64,000 nt of DNA, taken from contig NZ_CP039432.1 in NCBI RefSeq assembly GCF_005484805.1, forward strand, positions 3,286,001-3,350,000, written 5' to 3'. Source of the stretch: Rhodococcus sp. SGAir0479 (lineage in GTDB: Bacteria > Actinomycetota > Actinomycetes > Mycobacteriales > Mycobacteriaceae). Below, piece after piece: positions 27,085-35,605 of the stretch; positions within the stretch are counted from its first letter, which is position 1; every line of letters begins with the position of its first letter. The notes below the pieces were generated by a model. It saw only the letters and a list, made by a program, of their open reading frames with translations. It did not search any database and was not told where the DNA came from. The position numbers and the translations under genes were made by a program.

Positions 27085-27549
27085 ATGACAACTTGGCAGG
27101 AGTTCTCCGCGTCCGCCCCGCCGCTGGCCGACGCCGTCCGTGCGCGACTGACCGCCCACCGGCATCACGTGCTCGCGACCCTGCGGGCGGACGGTTCGCC
27201 CCGCGTGAGCGGCACCGAGGTCGAGATCTTCCGGGGACTGCTCGTGCTGGGGTCGATGCCCGGCGCCCGCAAGGCACGGGATCTGCAGCGCGACCCGCGG
27301 TACGCGCTGCACACCAATCCCGGTCACCATTCCATGGAGGGCGGCGACGCCAAGATCTCCGGCCGGGCCCGCGAGCTGCAGGGCGGCGAGAAGCAGGCGA
27401 TCCTGGACTCGTACCCGGAGAACCCCGGCGCCGACGCCCACATCTTCGAGCTGAGCATCGACGAGGTGGTGCTGACGACGGTGGCGGACGATCGGCTGCA
27501 CGTCGATCTGTGGCGGCCGGGCGCCGACGTCACCCGGGTCAGCCGGTGA
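27085..27549 (+). CDS. PNP-oxidase-like split-barrel flavin/F420 protein
   Basis: The 154-residue product has the split beta-barrel pattern HHVLATLRADGSPRVSGTEVEI, then LGSMPGARKARDLQRDPRYAL, typical of pyridoxamine-phosphate-oxidase-like proteins that bind FMN, F420 or heme. I choose ATG 27085 because the alternative start at 27055 lies inside the operator dyad. Its stop overlaps the GTG of the next SDR gene, so the two are coupled. The pair, divergent from the WYL regulator, looks like a small inducible redox cassette. Confidence 0.85.
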   Translation: MTTWQEFSASAPPLADAVRARLTAHRHHVLATLRADGSPRVSGTEVEIFRGLLVLGSMPGARKARDLQRDPRYALHTNPGHHSMEGGDAKISGRARELQGGEKQAILDSYPENPGADAHIFELSIDEVVLTTVADDRLHVDLWRPGADVTRVSR

Positions 27550-28469
27550 CCGCGCCGGCCCTGTCCGGGAAGGTCGCGCTGGTCGCGGGGGCGACGCGCG
27601 GCGCGGGCCGGGCGATCGCCGTCGAGCTCGCGCGGGCGGGAGCTGTCGTCTACGCGACCGGGCGCAGCAGCCGGGTGGACGGCCGCTCCGAGATCGACCG
27701 GCCCGAGACCATCGAGGAGACCGGCGAGCTCATCGCGGCCGTCGGCGGCGACGGTGCCGCACTGCGCGTCGACCACCTCGACCCCGACCAGGTGCGTGCC
27801 CTGGTCGAGCGCATCGACGGCGAGCACGGTCGCCTCGACATCCTGGTCAACGACATCTTCGGCGGCGACCGCTACGCCCAGTTCGGGACCGCGCTGTGGG
27901 AGCACGATCTGGACGGCGGCCTGCGGATGCTGCGGATGGGGATCGACACCCACGTGATCACCAGCCACTTCGCGCTGCCACTGCTGATCCGCCGGCCGGG
28001 CGGTCTGGTCGTCGAGATGACCGACGGCACCGCCGAGTACAACGTCGCCTACCGGCACCAGGTCGGGTTCTTCTACGACCTCGTCAAGGCGGCGGTGCAA
28101 CGCATGACCACCGCACTGGCGTACGAGATGGCACCGCACGGCGGCGCGGCGGTCGCGGTGACCCCGGGCTGGCTGCGGTCGGAGAACATGCTCGACGCCT
28201 TCGGCGTCACCGAGGACAACTGGCGTGACGCCCTCGAGCAGGTGCCGCACTTCGCGATCTCCGAGACTCCGACGTTCGTCGGCCGGGCGGTGACCGCGCT
28301 GGCCGCGGACCCGAACGTCGGCGAGTTCAGCGGCGGGGTGGTCTCGAGCGGGCAACTGGCGCAGCGCTACGGGTTCACCGACGTCGACGGTTCCCGCCCC
28401 GACTGCTGGCGGTACCTGGTCGAGGTGCAGGACCGGGACCTGCCGGCGAACACCGACGGCTACCGCTGA
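27546..28469 (+). CDS. SDR-family oxidoreductase in the WYL cassette
   Basis: The 307-residue short-chain dehydrogenase has a Rossmann start KVALVAGATRGAGRAIAVEL. Its catalytic region is not the classical YxxxK: the equivalent lies in YRHQVGFFYDLVKAA, so the Tyr and Lys spacing should be checked. LDILVNDIFGGDRY replaces the usual NNAG. These are features of a divergent SDR subgroup. It starts with GTG 27546 overlapping the PPOX stop, which indicates coupled translation. The substrate is unknown. Confidence 0.85.
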   Translation: MTAPALSGKVALVAGATRGAGRAIAVELARAGAVVYATGRSSRVDGRSEIDRPETIEETGELIAAVGGDGAALRVDHLDPDQVRALVERIDGEHGRLDILVNDIFGGDRYAQFGTALWEHDLDGGLRMLRMGIDTHVITSHFALPLLIRRPGGLVVEMTDGTAEYNVAYRHQVGFFYDLVKAAVQRMTTALAYEMAPHGGAAVAVTPGWLRSENMLDAFGVTEDNWRDALEQVPHFAISETPTFVGRAVTALAADPNVGEFSGGVVSSGQLAQRYGFTDVDGSRPDCWRYLVEVQDRDLPANTDGYR

Positions 28470-28485
28470 GGGCGCGGGGTTCGCG

Positions 28486-29409
28486 TCACCACGTGAGGTC
28501 CTCCCGGCACCGCGAACCCTCGGCGCACGACTCCACCTGGACGGTGGCGTGGCCGAGACCGTGCGCGTCCAGCACGGTCTTGGCCGCGGCCAGCACCCGC
28601 TGCGAGTCCGACTCGGTGGTCAGGTGCACCGTCGCGACGTCCATCCCGGTGGTGAGCGTCCACACGTGCAGGTCGTGGACGTCGGAGACCTCGGGCACCG
28701 CGAGCAGATCGGTGCGGACGGCGTCCACGTCGACGTTCGCGGGGGACGCCTGGGTGAGGATCCGTAGTGCCGAGCCGGCGAGCTTGAGTGCCCGCGGCAC
28801 CACCCACAGCGAGATCAGCACGCCCACCACGACGTCGGCGTACGTCCAGTCGAACAACACCAGCGCGGCACCCGCGAGCAGCACGCCGACGCTGCCGACG
28901 GCGTCGGCGAGCACCTCGAGGTACGCGCCGCGGACCGCGATGGAGTCCTTGGCGTCGCCCCGCAGCATCAGCATCACCACGACGTTGGCGGCGAGCCCGG
29001 CCACCGCGGTGGCCATGAGCGGGATCCCGGGAATCTCCGGAGCGTCCCCGATGCGGCCGATCGCCTCGTACATGACGAAGGCGGCGACACCGAGCAGCAG
29101 TACCGCGTTGGCCATCGCGGTGAGGACCTCGGCGCGGTGCCACCCGAACGTGCGGGCGGCCGCCTTGGAACCCTGCTTGGCGAGCAGCAGCGCGGCCAGG
29201 CCCATCGACATGCCGACCACGTCGGTGAGCATGTGCCCGGCGTCGGCGAGCAGCGCGAGTGATCCGATCGCCACCGCCACGGCCGCCTCGAGCGCGAGGA
29301 ACCCGACCAGGATCGCGAGCGCGATCACCATCTTGCGAATGCGCGCCCCCGACGGCCCGGCGCCGCTGCCGGCGACATTCCCGTGACTGTGCCCGTGACC
29401 GGCTCCCAT
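28486..29409 (-). CDS. Cation diffusion facilitator (CzcD-type metal exporter)
   Basis: The 307-residue protein has a histidine-rich N-terminus (GHGHSHG), six membrane helices and a C-terminal cytosolic metal domain. The transport-site residues appear in LADAGHMLTDVVG (helix 2) and LEVLADAVGSVG (helix 5). CDF proteins export Zn, Cd or Co using the proton gradient. ATG 29409 is 7 nt from an AGGAGG site, whereas the GTG at 29415 is too close to it. An A/T dyad upstream (29440-29459) looks like a metal-sensor operator, but no sensor gene is nearby. Confidence 0.92.
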   Translation of the reverse strand: MGAGHGHSHGNVAGSGAGPSGARIRKMVIALAILVGFLALEAAVAVAIGSLALLADAGHMLTDVVGMSMGLAALLLAKQGSKAAARTFGWHRAEVLTAMANAVLLLGVAAFVMYEAIGRIGDAPEIPGIPLMATAVAGLAANVVVMLMLRGDAKDSIAVRGAYLEVLADAVGSVGVLLAGAALVLFDWTYADVVVGVLISLWVVPRALKLAGSALRILTQASPANVDVDAVRTDLLAVPEVSDVHDLHVWTLTTGMDVATVHLTTESDSQRVLAAAKTVLDAHGLGHATVQVESCAEGSRCREDLTW

Positions 29410-29439
29410 GACCACCCTCCTCGTAGATCAGCGCCCATC

Positions 29440-29459
29440 ATATGCACACATTCGCATAT
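29440..29459 (-). promoter_or_regulatory. Candidate metal-sensor operator
   Basis: ATATGC (29440-29445) and GCATAT (29454-29459) are inverted repeats 8 bp apart, about 30 bp upstream of the CDF start. ArsR/SmtB-type sensors bind 12-2-12 sites with ATATG...CATAT ends, and this site has a similar A/T-rich symmetrical form. Confidence 0.5.
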
Positions 29460-29470
29460 ATAGAAGGGGC

Positions 29471-30565
29471 TCACATGTCGGGGCGGTACGCGGGCTTGGG
29501 CACGGTGGGTGGCAGCGTTGCGATCGCGGAGATCCGGCCGAGCCCGGCCACCTGTAGCAGGTCCACCAACAGCGAGCGGATCTGCGCGAACACGACGGTC
29601 GCGGACAGACCCGAGTTCTCCACGAGTTCGGGTTTGAGCGCCGACGACACCGTCCGCAGCACGCGGGCGGCCTCGGCCTGGTCCGGCTGTTCTCCCGGCT
29701 CGGACAGGATCATCTGCCGCAGGACGTCCAGGGCGTGCGAGAGCTTCTCGATCTCGTCCACCAGGCGCGGGTCGAGGATCTCGTCGTCCCGGACCAGCGA
29801 CAGCGACCGTCGCGAGAGCACCCGGATGTTGCGCATCGCGTTGTCGATCGGATCGGCGGTGGCGGTCAACCGGGCCAGTCGCGTCCGGGTGCCCCAGTAC
29901 AGCGGCGAGATGCGACTGATCTCCTTGCCGCCCGAGAGGTTGGAGCGGAGGGAATCGATCGCCGGCTGCGTCTCGCGAGCCTTGCGCAGCGCCTTCTCGA
30001 TCGGTTTCGGATCGTTTGCGATCAGCCCGTCGGCCACCAGTTGCAGCACGTCGGCCGCGGTCGCGAGGATTCCGGCGGCGTCGCGTCGGGCGCGCCGGAC
30101 GGGGTGAGTCGGCACCACCGCGACCACCAGGACGCCGACGATCCCACCGGTGAGCGCATCGACCATGCGCTCGAAACCGGCCGCGTCACCGGGCGGTAGC
30201 AGCGTCGCGACCAGCACCGCGGACGTGCCGGCCTGCATCGAGAAGATGGGACCGAAGCCGATCAGGACCGCGGTCCCCATCGCCAGCGTGACGACCAACG
30301 TGATCTGCCACGCCCCGCTGCCGATCACCGAGATGATCAGATCGCCGATCCCGATGCCGACGGTCACGCCGCAGACCAGCTCCACCGAGCGGCGCAGCCG
30401 GGCACCGAGCGAGAGTCCCAGTGAGACCACGGCCGCGATGGGCGCGAAGAACGGGCGGGTGTGGCCGACGACCGCCGTCGCGACGAACCATGCGAGGCCG
30501 GCCGCCAACCCACACTGCAGCACCGGCAGCGCCGAGACCTTCAGGCGGCGGAACCCCGCCACCAC
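29471..30565 (-). CDS. FUSC-family integral membrane protein
   Basis: The product of about 364 residues has an N-terminal membrane domain with several helices (SALPVLQCGLAAGLAWFVAT, AWQITLVVTLAMGTAVLIGF, and FGPIFSMQAGTSAVLVATLL split by loops) and a long cytosolic helical C-terminus. The HTRPFFAPIAAVVSLGL segment is typical of FUSC/aromatic-acid-exporter-like proteins. The start is uncertain: GTG 30565 is used, TTG 30616 is possible, and neither has a clear ribosome-binding site. The gene lies 37 bp downstream of the DUF3151 gene on the same strand. Confidence 0.8.
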   Translation of the reverse strand: MVAGFRRLKVSALPVLQCGLAAGLAWFVATAVVGHTRPFFAPIAAVVSLGLSLGARLRRSVELVCGVTVGIGIGDLIISVIGSGAWQITLVVTLAMGTAVLIGFGPIFSMQAGTSAVLVATLLPPGDAAGFERMVDALTGGIVGVLVVAVVPTHPVRRARRDAAGILATAADVLQLVADGLIANDPKPIEKALRKARETQPAIDSLRSNLSGGKEISRISPLYWGTRTRLARLTATADPIDNAMRNIRVLSRRSLSLVRDDEILDPRLVDEIEKLSHALDVLRQMILSEPGEQPDQAEAARVLRTVSSALKPELVENSGLSATVVFAQIRSLLVDLLQVAGLGRISAIATLPPTVPKPAYRPDM

Positions 30566-30602
30566 CTGGTCTCGGCCCGCTGCCGGGCGTGGAACGAAGC
30601 GG

Positions 30603-31028
30603 CTAGCCGAGGCCAAGTGCTTCGGCGGCGCGCGGGTCGCAGTCCTCGAGCAGATCCAGGCAGCGCGCGTACTCGTCGTTCTCGCCGATCGCCTGCGCGG
30701 CGCGGGCGAGGACGGCGACGCAGCGCAGGAAGCCGCGGTTGGGCTCGTGGCTGTAGGGCACCGGGCCGAAGCCCTTCCAGCCGTTGCGGCGGAGCTGGTC
30801 CAGGCCGCGGTGGTACCCGGTGCGGGCGTAGGCGTACGCCGTGATGGTCTGCCCCGCCTCGAACGCGGCCTCCGCGAGGTAGGCCCACGCGATCGACGCC
30901 GTGGGATGGTCGGCGGCGACCTTCGCCGGGTCCTCGTGATTGAGCAGAGCCGACTCCGCGTCGTCGTCACCGGGGAGCAGGGTGGGCTGCGGGCCGAGAA
31001 GATCACCGAAAGACGTCATGGCGTCCAT
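30603..31028 (-). CDS. DUF3151 family protein (Rv0360c-like)
   Basis: The 141-residue soluble protein includes MTSFGDLLGPQPTLLP at the start and AYARTGYHRGLDQLRRNGWK in the centre, a pattern conserved in mycolate actinobacteria as DUF3151. It is helical and may be a repeat-like scaffold; no catalytic residues are known. ATG 31028 has GGGGCGG upstream; the internal ATG at 31019 is an alternative. It is divergent from the DUF4878-like gene at 31100 with a TAGGCT minus-10 element between them, as in M. tuberculosis Rv0360c/Rv0361. Confidence 0.83.
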   Translation of the reverse strand: MDAMTSFGDLLGPQPTLLPGDDDAESALLNHEDPAKVAADHPTASIAWAYLAEAAFEAGQTITAYAYARTGYHRGLDQLRRNGWKGFGPVPYSHEPNRGFLRCVAVLARAAQAIGENDEYARCLDLLEDCDPRAAEALGLG

Positions 31029-31099
31029 TGTGCCCGCCCCACGTGTCGGCCGTTAGGCTGCCCAGCAGTTGATCCCGATCCCGCACCGAGAGGCGTCAC

Positions 31100-31636
31100 G
31101 TGCCCGACACCGACGACTTCCAGACCCGCCCCGCCGCGCCCGCCGCCGGGCCGCAGCGCATTGCGCCCGCCGGGCCGGCGCCCGCGCGGAAAGGACGCAC
31201 CGGCGCCCGTCGCGGCTGGATCGTTGCCGTCACCCTCGCGGTCGTCGGGGTCCTGGCCGCGCTCGGCGTCACCGGGTTCGTGGTGGCCCGCGGCGGCGTG
31301 GGCGGCGGGCCCGAGTCGGAGGTGCGCGACGCCGTCGACACGTTCGTCGACGCGCTCGGGGCAGGCGACCTCGCCGCCCTGCAGATGTCCACGTGCGGCG
31401 CCCTGGCCGACTTCTATCGCGGCATCCCGGCCGCCGAGTTCGCCGAGGTGCACCGCGACGCCGTCGCCGGGGGCAGCGTGCCGGTGGTCACGAGCATCGA
31501 CTCCGTCCAGATCACGGGCGACTCCGCGATCGCGCAGGTGACCGCGCACACCGCGGCCAATCCGTCCGACGTCTCGCCGCGCACGTTCGATCTCACGCGC
31601 GTCGACAGCGCGTGGAAGGTCTGCAACCCCCAGTGA
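31100..31636 (+). CDS. Membrane-anchored protein with DUF4878-like domain (Rv0361-like)
   Basis: The 178-residue protein has a proline/alanine-rich cytosolic tail, one membrane helix at about residues 40-63 (WIVAVTLAVVGVLAALGV) and an outer domain VRDAVDTFVDALGAGDLAAL ending in DSAWKVCNPQ. Two cysteines (STCGAL and KVCNP) may pair outside the cell. The domain fits the DUF4878 or NTF2-like fold, as does the gene at 1401-1823. GTG 31100 has a GAGAGG site. The position matches Rv0361; the function is unknown. Confidence 0.78.
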   Translation: MPDTDDFQTRPAAPAAGPQRIAPAGPAPARKGRTGARRGWIVAVTLAVVGVLAALGVTGFVVARGGVGGGPESEVRDAVDTFVDALGAGDLAALQMSTCGALADFYRGIPAAEFAEVHRDAVAGGSVPVVTSIDSVQITGDSAIAQVTAHTAANPSDVSPRTFDLTRVDSAWKVCNPQ

Positions 31637-31680
31637 CAACCCGGTGATCTCTCGAAACCCCGACGCGATCCATCCCGAAA

Positions 31681-31743
31681 CGCGTTGTGCGCACTCACCG
31701 CGGGCCCCGGGACGGGGCACGCGCGGCAAGTGCGCACAACGCG
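31681..31743. terminator. Intergenic hairpin, palindrome family C, copy 1
   Basis: CGCGTTGTGCGCACT (31681-31695) pairs exactly with AGTGCGCACAACGCG (31729-31743). The 33-bp interior is G/C-rich and can form smaller stems. It lies between the convergent DUF4878-like gene and fba. The same 15-bp word occurs at 40315-40377. Confidence 0.7.
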
Positions 31744-31761
31744 AAGCGCTGGGTCCGACGA

Positions 31762-32799
31762 CTAGCCGGCGGACACCGAGCGGCCCGCGGACTTGAGGTC
31801 GTTGCAGGCCTCGATGACGCGGGTGGTCATGCCGGCCTCGGCCTTCTTCAGGTAGCTGCGCGGGTCGTAGACCTTCTTGTTGCCGACCTCGCCGTCGACC
31901 TTCAGGACGCCGTCGTAGTTGGAGAACATGTGGCCGACGATGGGACGCGAGAACGCGTACTGGGTGTCGGTGTCGACGTTCATCTTCACGACGCCGTAGC
32001 GCAGCGAGTCCTCGATCTCCGACTTCAGCGAGCCCGAGCCGCCGTGGAAGACGAAGTCGAACGGCTTGGAGCCGGACGGCAGACCCAGCTTGGCGATGGC
32101 CGCGGCCTGGCCCTCGGCCAGCACCTCGGGCTTGAGGACGACGTTGCCCGGCTTGTAGACGCCGTGCACGTTGCCGAACGTCGCGGCCAGCAGGTACTTG
32201 CCGTTCTCGCCCACGCCGAGCGCGTCGACGGTCTTCTCGAAGTCCTCGCGCGAGGTGTACAGCTTGTCGTTGATCTCGGCCTCGACGCCGTCCTCCTCGC
32301 CGCCGACGACGCCGATCTCGACCTCGAGGATGATGTTCGCGGCCTTCGACAGCTTCAGCAGCTCCTGCGCGATCTCGAGGTTCTCGTCGATCGGCACGGC
32401 CGAGCCGTCCCACATGTGCGACTGGAACAGCGGGTTCTGGCCGTTGTTCACGCGCTCCTGCGAGATCGCGAGCAGCGGACGGACGAAGGTGTCCAGCTTG
32501 TCCTTGGGGCAGTGGTCGGTGTGCAGCGCGATCGTCACGTCGTACTTGGCGGCGACGACGTGCGCGAACTCCGCGAGCGCGACCGCACCGGTCACCATGT
32601 CCTTGACGCCCAGACCCGAACCGAACTCCGCACCGCCGGTCGAGAACTGGATGATGCCGTCGCTGCCGGCGTCCGCGAAGCCCTTGATCGCGGCGTTGAT
32701 GGTCTCGGACGAGGTGCAGTTGATGGCGGGGAAGGCGAAGGAGTGCTCCTTGGCCCGACCGAGCATCTCGGCGTAGACCTCGGGAGTTGCGATAGGCAC
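31762..32799 (-). CDS. fba: Fructose-bisphosphate aldolase class II
   Basis: The 345-residue zinc aldolase interconverts fructose-1,6-bisphosphate with DHAP and glyceraldehyde-3-phosphate. The segment ALHTDHCPKD contains the catalytic Asp95 and zinc ligand His96. EVEIGVVGGEEDGV and FDFVFHGGSGS provide the other ligand and phosphate residues. GTG 32799 is preceded by GGAGG with good spacing. The length equals that of the M. tuberculosis Rv0363c enzyme, and the flanking DedA gene matches Rv0364. Confidence 0.97.
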   Translation of the reverse strand: MPIATPEVYAEMLGRAKEHSFAFPAINCTSSETINAAIKGFADAGSDGIIQFSTGGAEFGSGLGVKDMVTGAVALAEFAHVVAAKYDVTIALHTDHCPKDKLDTFVRPLLAISQERVNNGQNPLFQSHMWDGSAVPIDENLEIAQELLKLSKAANIILEVEIGVVGGEEDGVEAEINDKLYTSREDFEKTVDALGVGENGKYLLAATFGNVHGVYKPGNVVLKPEVLAEGQAAAIAKLGLPSGSKPFDFVFHGGSGSLKSEIEDSLRYGVVKMNVDTDTQYAFSRPIVGHMFSNYDGVLKVDGEVGNKKVYDPRSYLKKAEAGMTTRVIEACNDLKSAGRSVSAG

Positions 32800-32964
32800 G
32801 GCGGCTGTCCTCCATGTGACGGGTTTCGGGGCGCGGCCGACTGTGCCGGCGCGCCGGTTGTCTATGCAGTATGGCAACCCGGACGCGTCGCCGCCTCCCC
32901 TGGTGCCCGGTCCGTGTCGGCTCGCCGGGCCACGTCGACTCAGCGGGCTCTCAGCGGCCGCCGG

Positions 32965-32970
32965 TAGTCT
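32965..32970 (+). promoter_or_regulatory. Minus-10 element giving a leaderless dedA transcript
   Basis: TAGTCT at 32965-32970 is followed after 7 nt by the GTG at 32978. A start site at that GTG fits the usual spacing of 6-7 nt, and no Shine-Dalgarno sequence is present. Confidence 0.55.
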
Positions 32971-32977
32971 GGTGCGC

Positions 32978-33745
32978 GTGAATGTGCTGGCAGCTTCGGA
33001 GTCCGTGACCTCAAATCTGGCATTGCTGCCGGGATTTCTCGATCCGGTCAACCTGCTGAACTCGTTCGGCACGTGGATGCTGATCGGGCTCCTGCTGGTC
33101 GTCTTCATCGAGTCGGGTCTGCTGTTCCCGCTCCTGCCCGGCGATTCCCTGCTGTTCACCGCGGGCCTCATCGCGGCCTCGAAGTCGGCCGAGGTGGAGC
33201 CGTTCGCCCCGCTGTGGGTGCTGATGGTGACCATCCCCATCGCCGCGGTCCTCGGTGACCAGGTCGGCTACGTCATCGGCGCCAAGGGTGGTTCGGCGCT
33301 CTTCAAGTCCGACGACGCGAAGATCTTCAAGAAGAGCTACATCGTCGAGGCGCACGCGTTCTTCGAGAAGCACGGCCCCGTCACGATCTTCCTGGCGCGG
33401 TTCGTCCCGATCGTGCGTACCTACGCACCCCTGGTGGCGGGCGCGTCCAAGATGAAGTACTCGACGTTCATCACGTACAACATCGTCGGTGGCGTGGTGT
33501 GGGGCGCCGGGGTCACGCTGCTCGGTTACTTCCTGGGCCAGATCCAGTTCATCGCCGACAACATCGACTACATCTTCATCGCGATCGTCCTGATCTCGGT
33601 CGTCCCGATCATCGTCGAGGTCGGCAAGCGCTACTTCGGGTCCCGCAAGTCCGGCAACACGGTCGCCGCCGATCCCACCGCGGCCGGGGACGCCCGCGGA
33701 CAGGACACCGCGCCCGTCACGACCCCGAACGACCCGACCGCTTGA
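32978..33745 (+). CDS. DedA-family membrane protein (first of two)
   Basis: The 255-residue product has an N-terminal re-entrant region, the DedA motif FIESGLLFPLLPGDSLLFTAG, and the FLARFVPIVRTYAPLVAGAS segment with an arginine essential in family members. DedA proteins are now viewed as lipid-carrier or phospholipid scramblase-type transporters. A long charged C-terminus (NTVAADPTAAGDARG) follows the last helix. GTG 32978 is selected because of the minus-10 element 7 nt upstream. The gene ends 2 bp before a second DedA gene and matches Rv0364. Confidence 0.9.
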   Translation: MNVLAASESVTSNLALLPGFLDPVNLLNSFGTWMLIGLLLVVFIESGLLFPLLPGDSLLFTAGLIAASKSAEVEPFAPLWVLMVTIPIAAVLGDQVGYVIGAKGGSALFKSDDAKIFKKSYIVEAHAFFEKHGPVTIFLARFVPIVRTYAPLVAGASKMKYSTFITYNIVGGVVWGAGVTLLGYFLGQIQFIADNIDYIFIAIVLISVVPIIVEVGKRYFGSRKSGNTVAADPTAAGDARGQDTAPVTTPNDPTA

Positions 33746-33747
33746 CG

Positions 33748-34410
33748 GTGACCGTCGCGGCCGACACCTTCGGTCCGCTCGAATCGGCCGGTCCCGTACT
33801 GGTCTGGATCATCGTTCTCATGTTCGTCTTCCTCGAATGCGCGCTCATCGTCGGACTGTTCCTGCCCGGTGACTCACTGCTGGTGACCGCGGGCATCGTG
33901 CTCGCGACCCACGACGCCGGCGCGCAGCACACGTGGGCGTTGTCGGCCGGGGCGATGAGCGCCGCGATCGCCGGGAACCAGGTGGGTTACGCGATCGGCC
34001 GTCGCAGCGGACACCACCTCGTGGCCCGTCGCAACGGCCGGTACGTCAACGCGGCCAACCTGCACAAGGTGAACGTGCTGCTCGATCGGCACGGATTCTG
34101 GGCTGTTCTGATCGCGCGGTGGATCCCGTGGGTGCGGACGCTGTGCCCGATGGTGGCCGGGGCCGCGAACATGGACCGGCGCCGGTACACGATCGCGAGC
34201 AGCATCGGTGCCGTCGTCTGGGCGCCCGTGCTGCTGCTCGTCGGCTTCTACTGTGGTTCGCTGCTCGAACGCGTGCCGTGGTTGATGCCGGTGGTGCTCG
34301 GTGTGCTGGTCACGCTGCTGGCGGTCGGGACCGCGGCCGGCGTGTGGGGTTACCGCCGGGAGATGGCCAGGCCGGCGGAGGACGTCGTCGTCGACGAGGT
34401 CCACGACTGA
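33748..34410 (+). CDS. DedA-family membrane protein (second of two)
   Basis: The 220-residue product has the same layout as its upstream neighbour: FVFLECALIVGLFLPGDSLL, a GNQVGYAIGRRSG segment and LIARWIPWVRTLCPMVAGAA with the conserved arginines. The two copies are clearly diverged. GTG 33748 is used; TTG 33742 overlaps the upstream stop as TTGA and is possible. The pair is probably co-transcribed. Two DedA proteins in one unit may act as partners in membrane lipid transport; this is inference. Confidence 0.85.
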   Translation: MTVAADTFGPLESAGPVLVWIIVLMFVFLECALIVGLFLPGDSLLVTAGIVLATHDAGAQHTWALSAGAMSAAIAGNQVGYAIGRRSGHHLVARRNGRYVNAANLHKVNVLLDRHGFWAVLIARWIPWVRTLCPMVAGAANMDRRRYTIASSIGAVVWAPVLLLVGFYCGSLLERVPWLMPVVLGVLVTLLAVGTAAGVWGYRREMARPAEDVVVDEVHD

Positions 34411-34416
34411 CGGCGC

Positions 34417-35538
34417 TCACCGCCGTTTCGGGTACCCCGCGGCCGACACCAGGTACGCCGACTCCATCAGCAGCCATCCGCTCAGCTGCACGGACAGGTC
34501 GCGCTCGGCGATCTCCGACGGGTGCACCGAGCCGCCCGAGTACGTCGCGATCCCCGAGCCGAGTCCGGGCAGCTGGGCGGGCAGGCTCCAGTCCTTGCCG
34601 AACAGCGGCAGCTCCTCGACCTGCAGCCGGTTCTCCCACGCCGCCTCCGCGGACGCCAGCACCATCTGCGCGGCGAGCCGCCGCGCGCGGACGTCGTCGG
34701 GTGCGTTCCCGGGCAGCATCAGCGCCACCAGCGCCAGGTAGCGGGCCAGCAGCCCGTTGAAGAGGCCGCCGTCCCCGCCTCCACCGCCGCGGATGACGCC
34801 GCCCTTGGCGAGCCGCTCCTCGACGGCGCCGACGAGTCGATGCACCCGCAGCCGGTGTCGCGGCGCGCCCATGCGCACGGCCAGTTCGGTCTCGAGGCTC
34901 AGCACCGTGCCCTGGCAGTACGAGTAGATGTTCCGTTCGAGGGTGCCGTCGCTGCGGATGCCGTCGAAGATCAGCCCGGTCTCGGGATCCCGCAGCGTGT
35001 CGTCGATCCAGTCCGCCATCGCCTGCGCGCGCCACAGGCGGCCGGCGCGGGCGAGGACGAGTCCGGCGGGCCCGTTCGCGGGCGCGTTGAAGAAGTCGGA
35101 GTGCTTGCGCCACGGGATGCCACCGCCCGCCTCCGGGGACCACGCCTCGAACAGTTGCCGTTCGAGCACCGACAGCGCCTTGCGGTTGTCGATGAGCTGC
35201 ATGCGCTGGGCCCGCTCGAGCGCGAGCCCGAGCCACGCCATGTCGTCGTAGTAGCTGTTGGTCCACCCGGACAGGTTCCGAAAGCGATGCCCACGAACGA
35301 GTCTCGCGAGACGACGGCGCCGACGTGCGGTGGGATTGCGTTCGGCCGCGTCGACGGTGCAGTTGATGAGGTTCGCCTGCCACCAGTAGTGCCAGTTCAC
35401 GAACACGCGTTCCCGCCGCACCGCCGGCCACGCGACCACGGCGAGCGCGGTCCCCGGCATCCCCCACACACGACGAATGTGCCGAGCGAGCACCGCTTCC
35501 TCGGCGGCATCTGCCCGGGCAGACCATTCGCGCTGCAT
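34417..35538 (-). CDS. GH76-like glycoside hydrolase family protein (Rv0365c-like)
   Basis: The 373-residue protein has an (alpha/alpha)6-type pattern with the adjacent aspartates Asp98 and Asp99 in YYDDMAW, which is the catalytic pair of GH76 alpha-1,6-mannanases. WHYWWQANLINC and GIPWRKHSDFFNAPANGPAG are further conserved segments. No signal peptide is visible, so it may act inside the cell on mannan or lipomannan precursors. It ends 6 bp from the convergent second DedA gene. The position matches Rv0365c. Confidence 0.83.
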   Translation of the reverse strand: MQREWSARADAAEEAVLARHIRRVWGMPGTALAVVAWPAVRRERVFVNWHYWWQANLINCTVDAAERNPTARRRRRLARLVRGHRFRNLSGWTNSYYDDMAWLGLALERAQRMQLIDNRKALSVLERQLFEAWSPEAGGGIPWRKHSDFFNAPANGPAGLVLARAGRLWRAQAMADWIDDTLRDPETGLIFDGIRSDGTLERNIYSYCQGTVLSLETELAVRMGAPRHRLRVHRLVGAVEERLAKGGVIRGGGGGDGGLFNGLLARYLALVALMLPGNAPDDVRARRLAAQMVLASAEAAWENRLQVEELPLFGKDWSLPAQLPGLGSGIATYSGGSVHPSEIAERDLSVQLSGWLLMESAYLVSAAGYPKRR

Positions 35539-35605
35539 GGTTACCGATCTTGCCTAAGCATCGGCGCTTTTGGCTACCGGACGCGCGGACGCGCGAGCCG
35601 CTGCG

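Noticed and set aside
25125-27545. Very long plus-strand frame upstream of the SDR gene
   Set aside because: It is the antisense of the aminotransferase and WYL regulator genes; only the part after 27546 is a gene.
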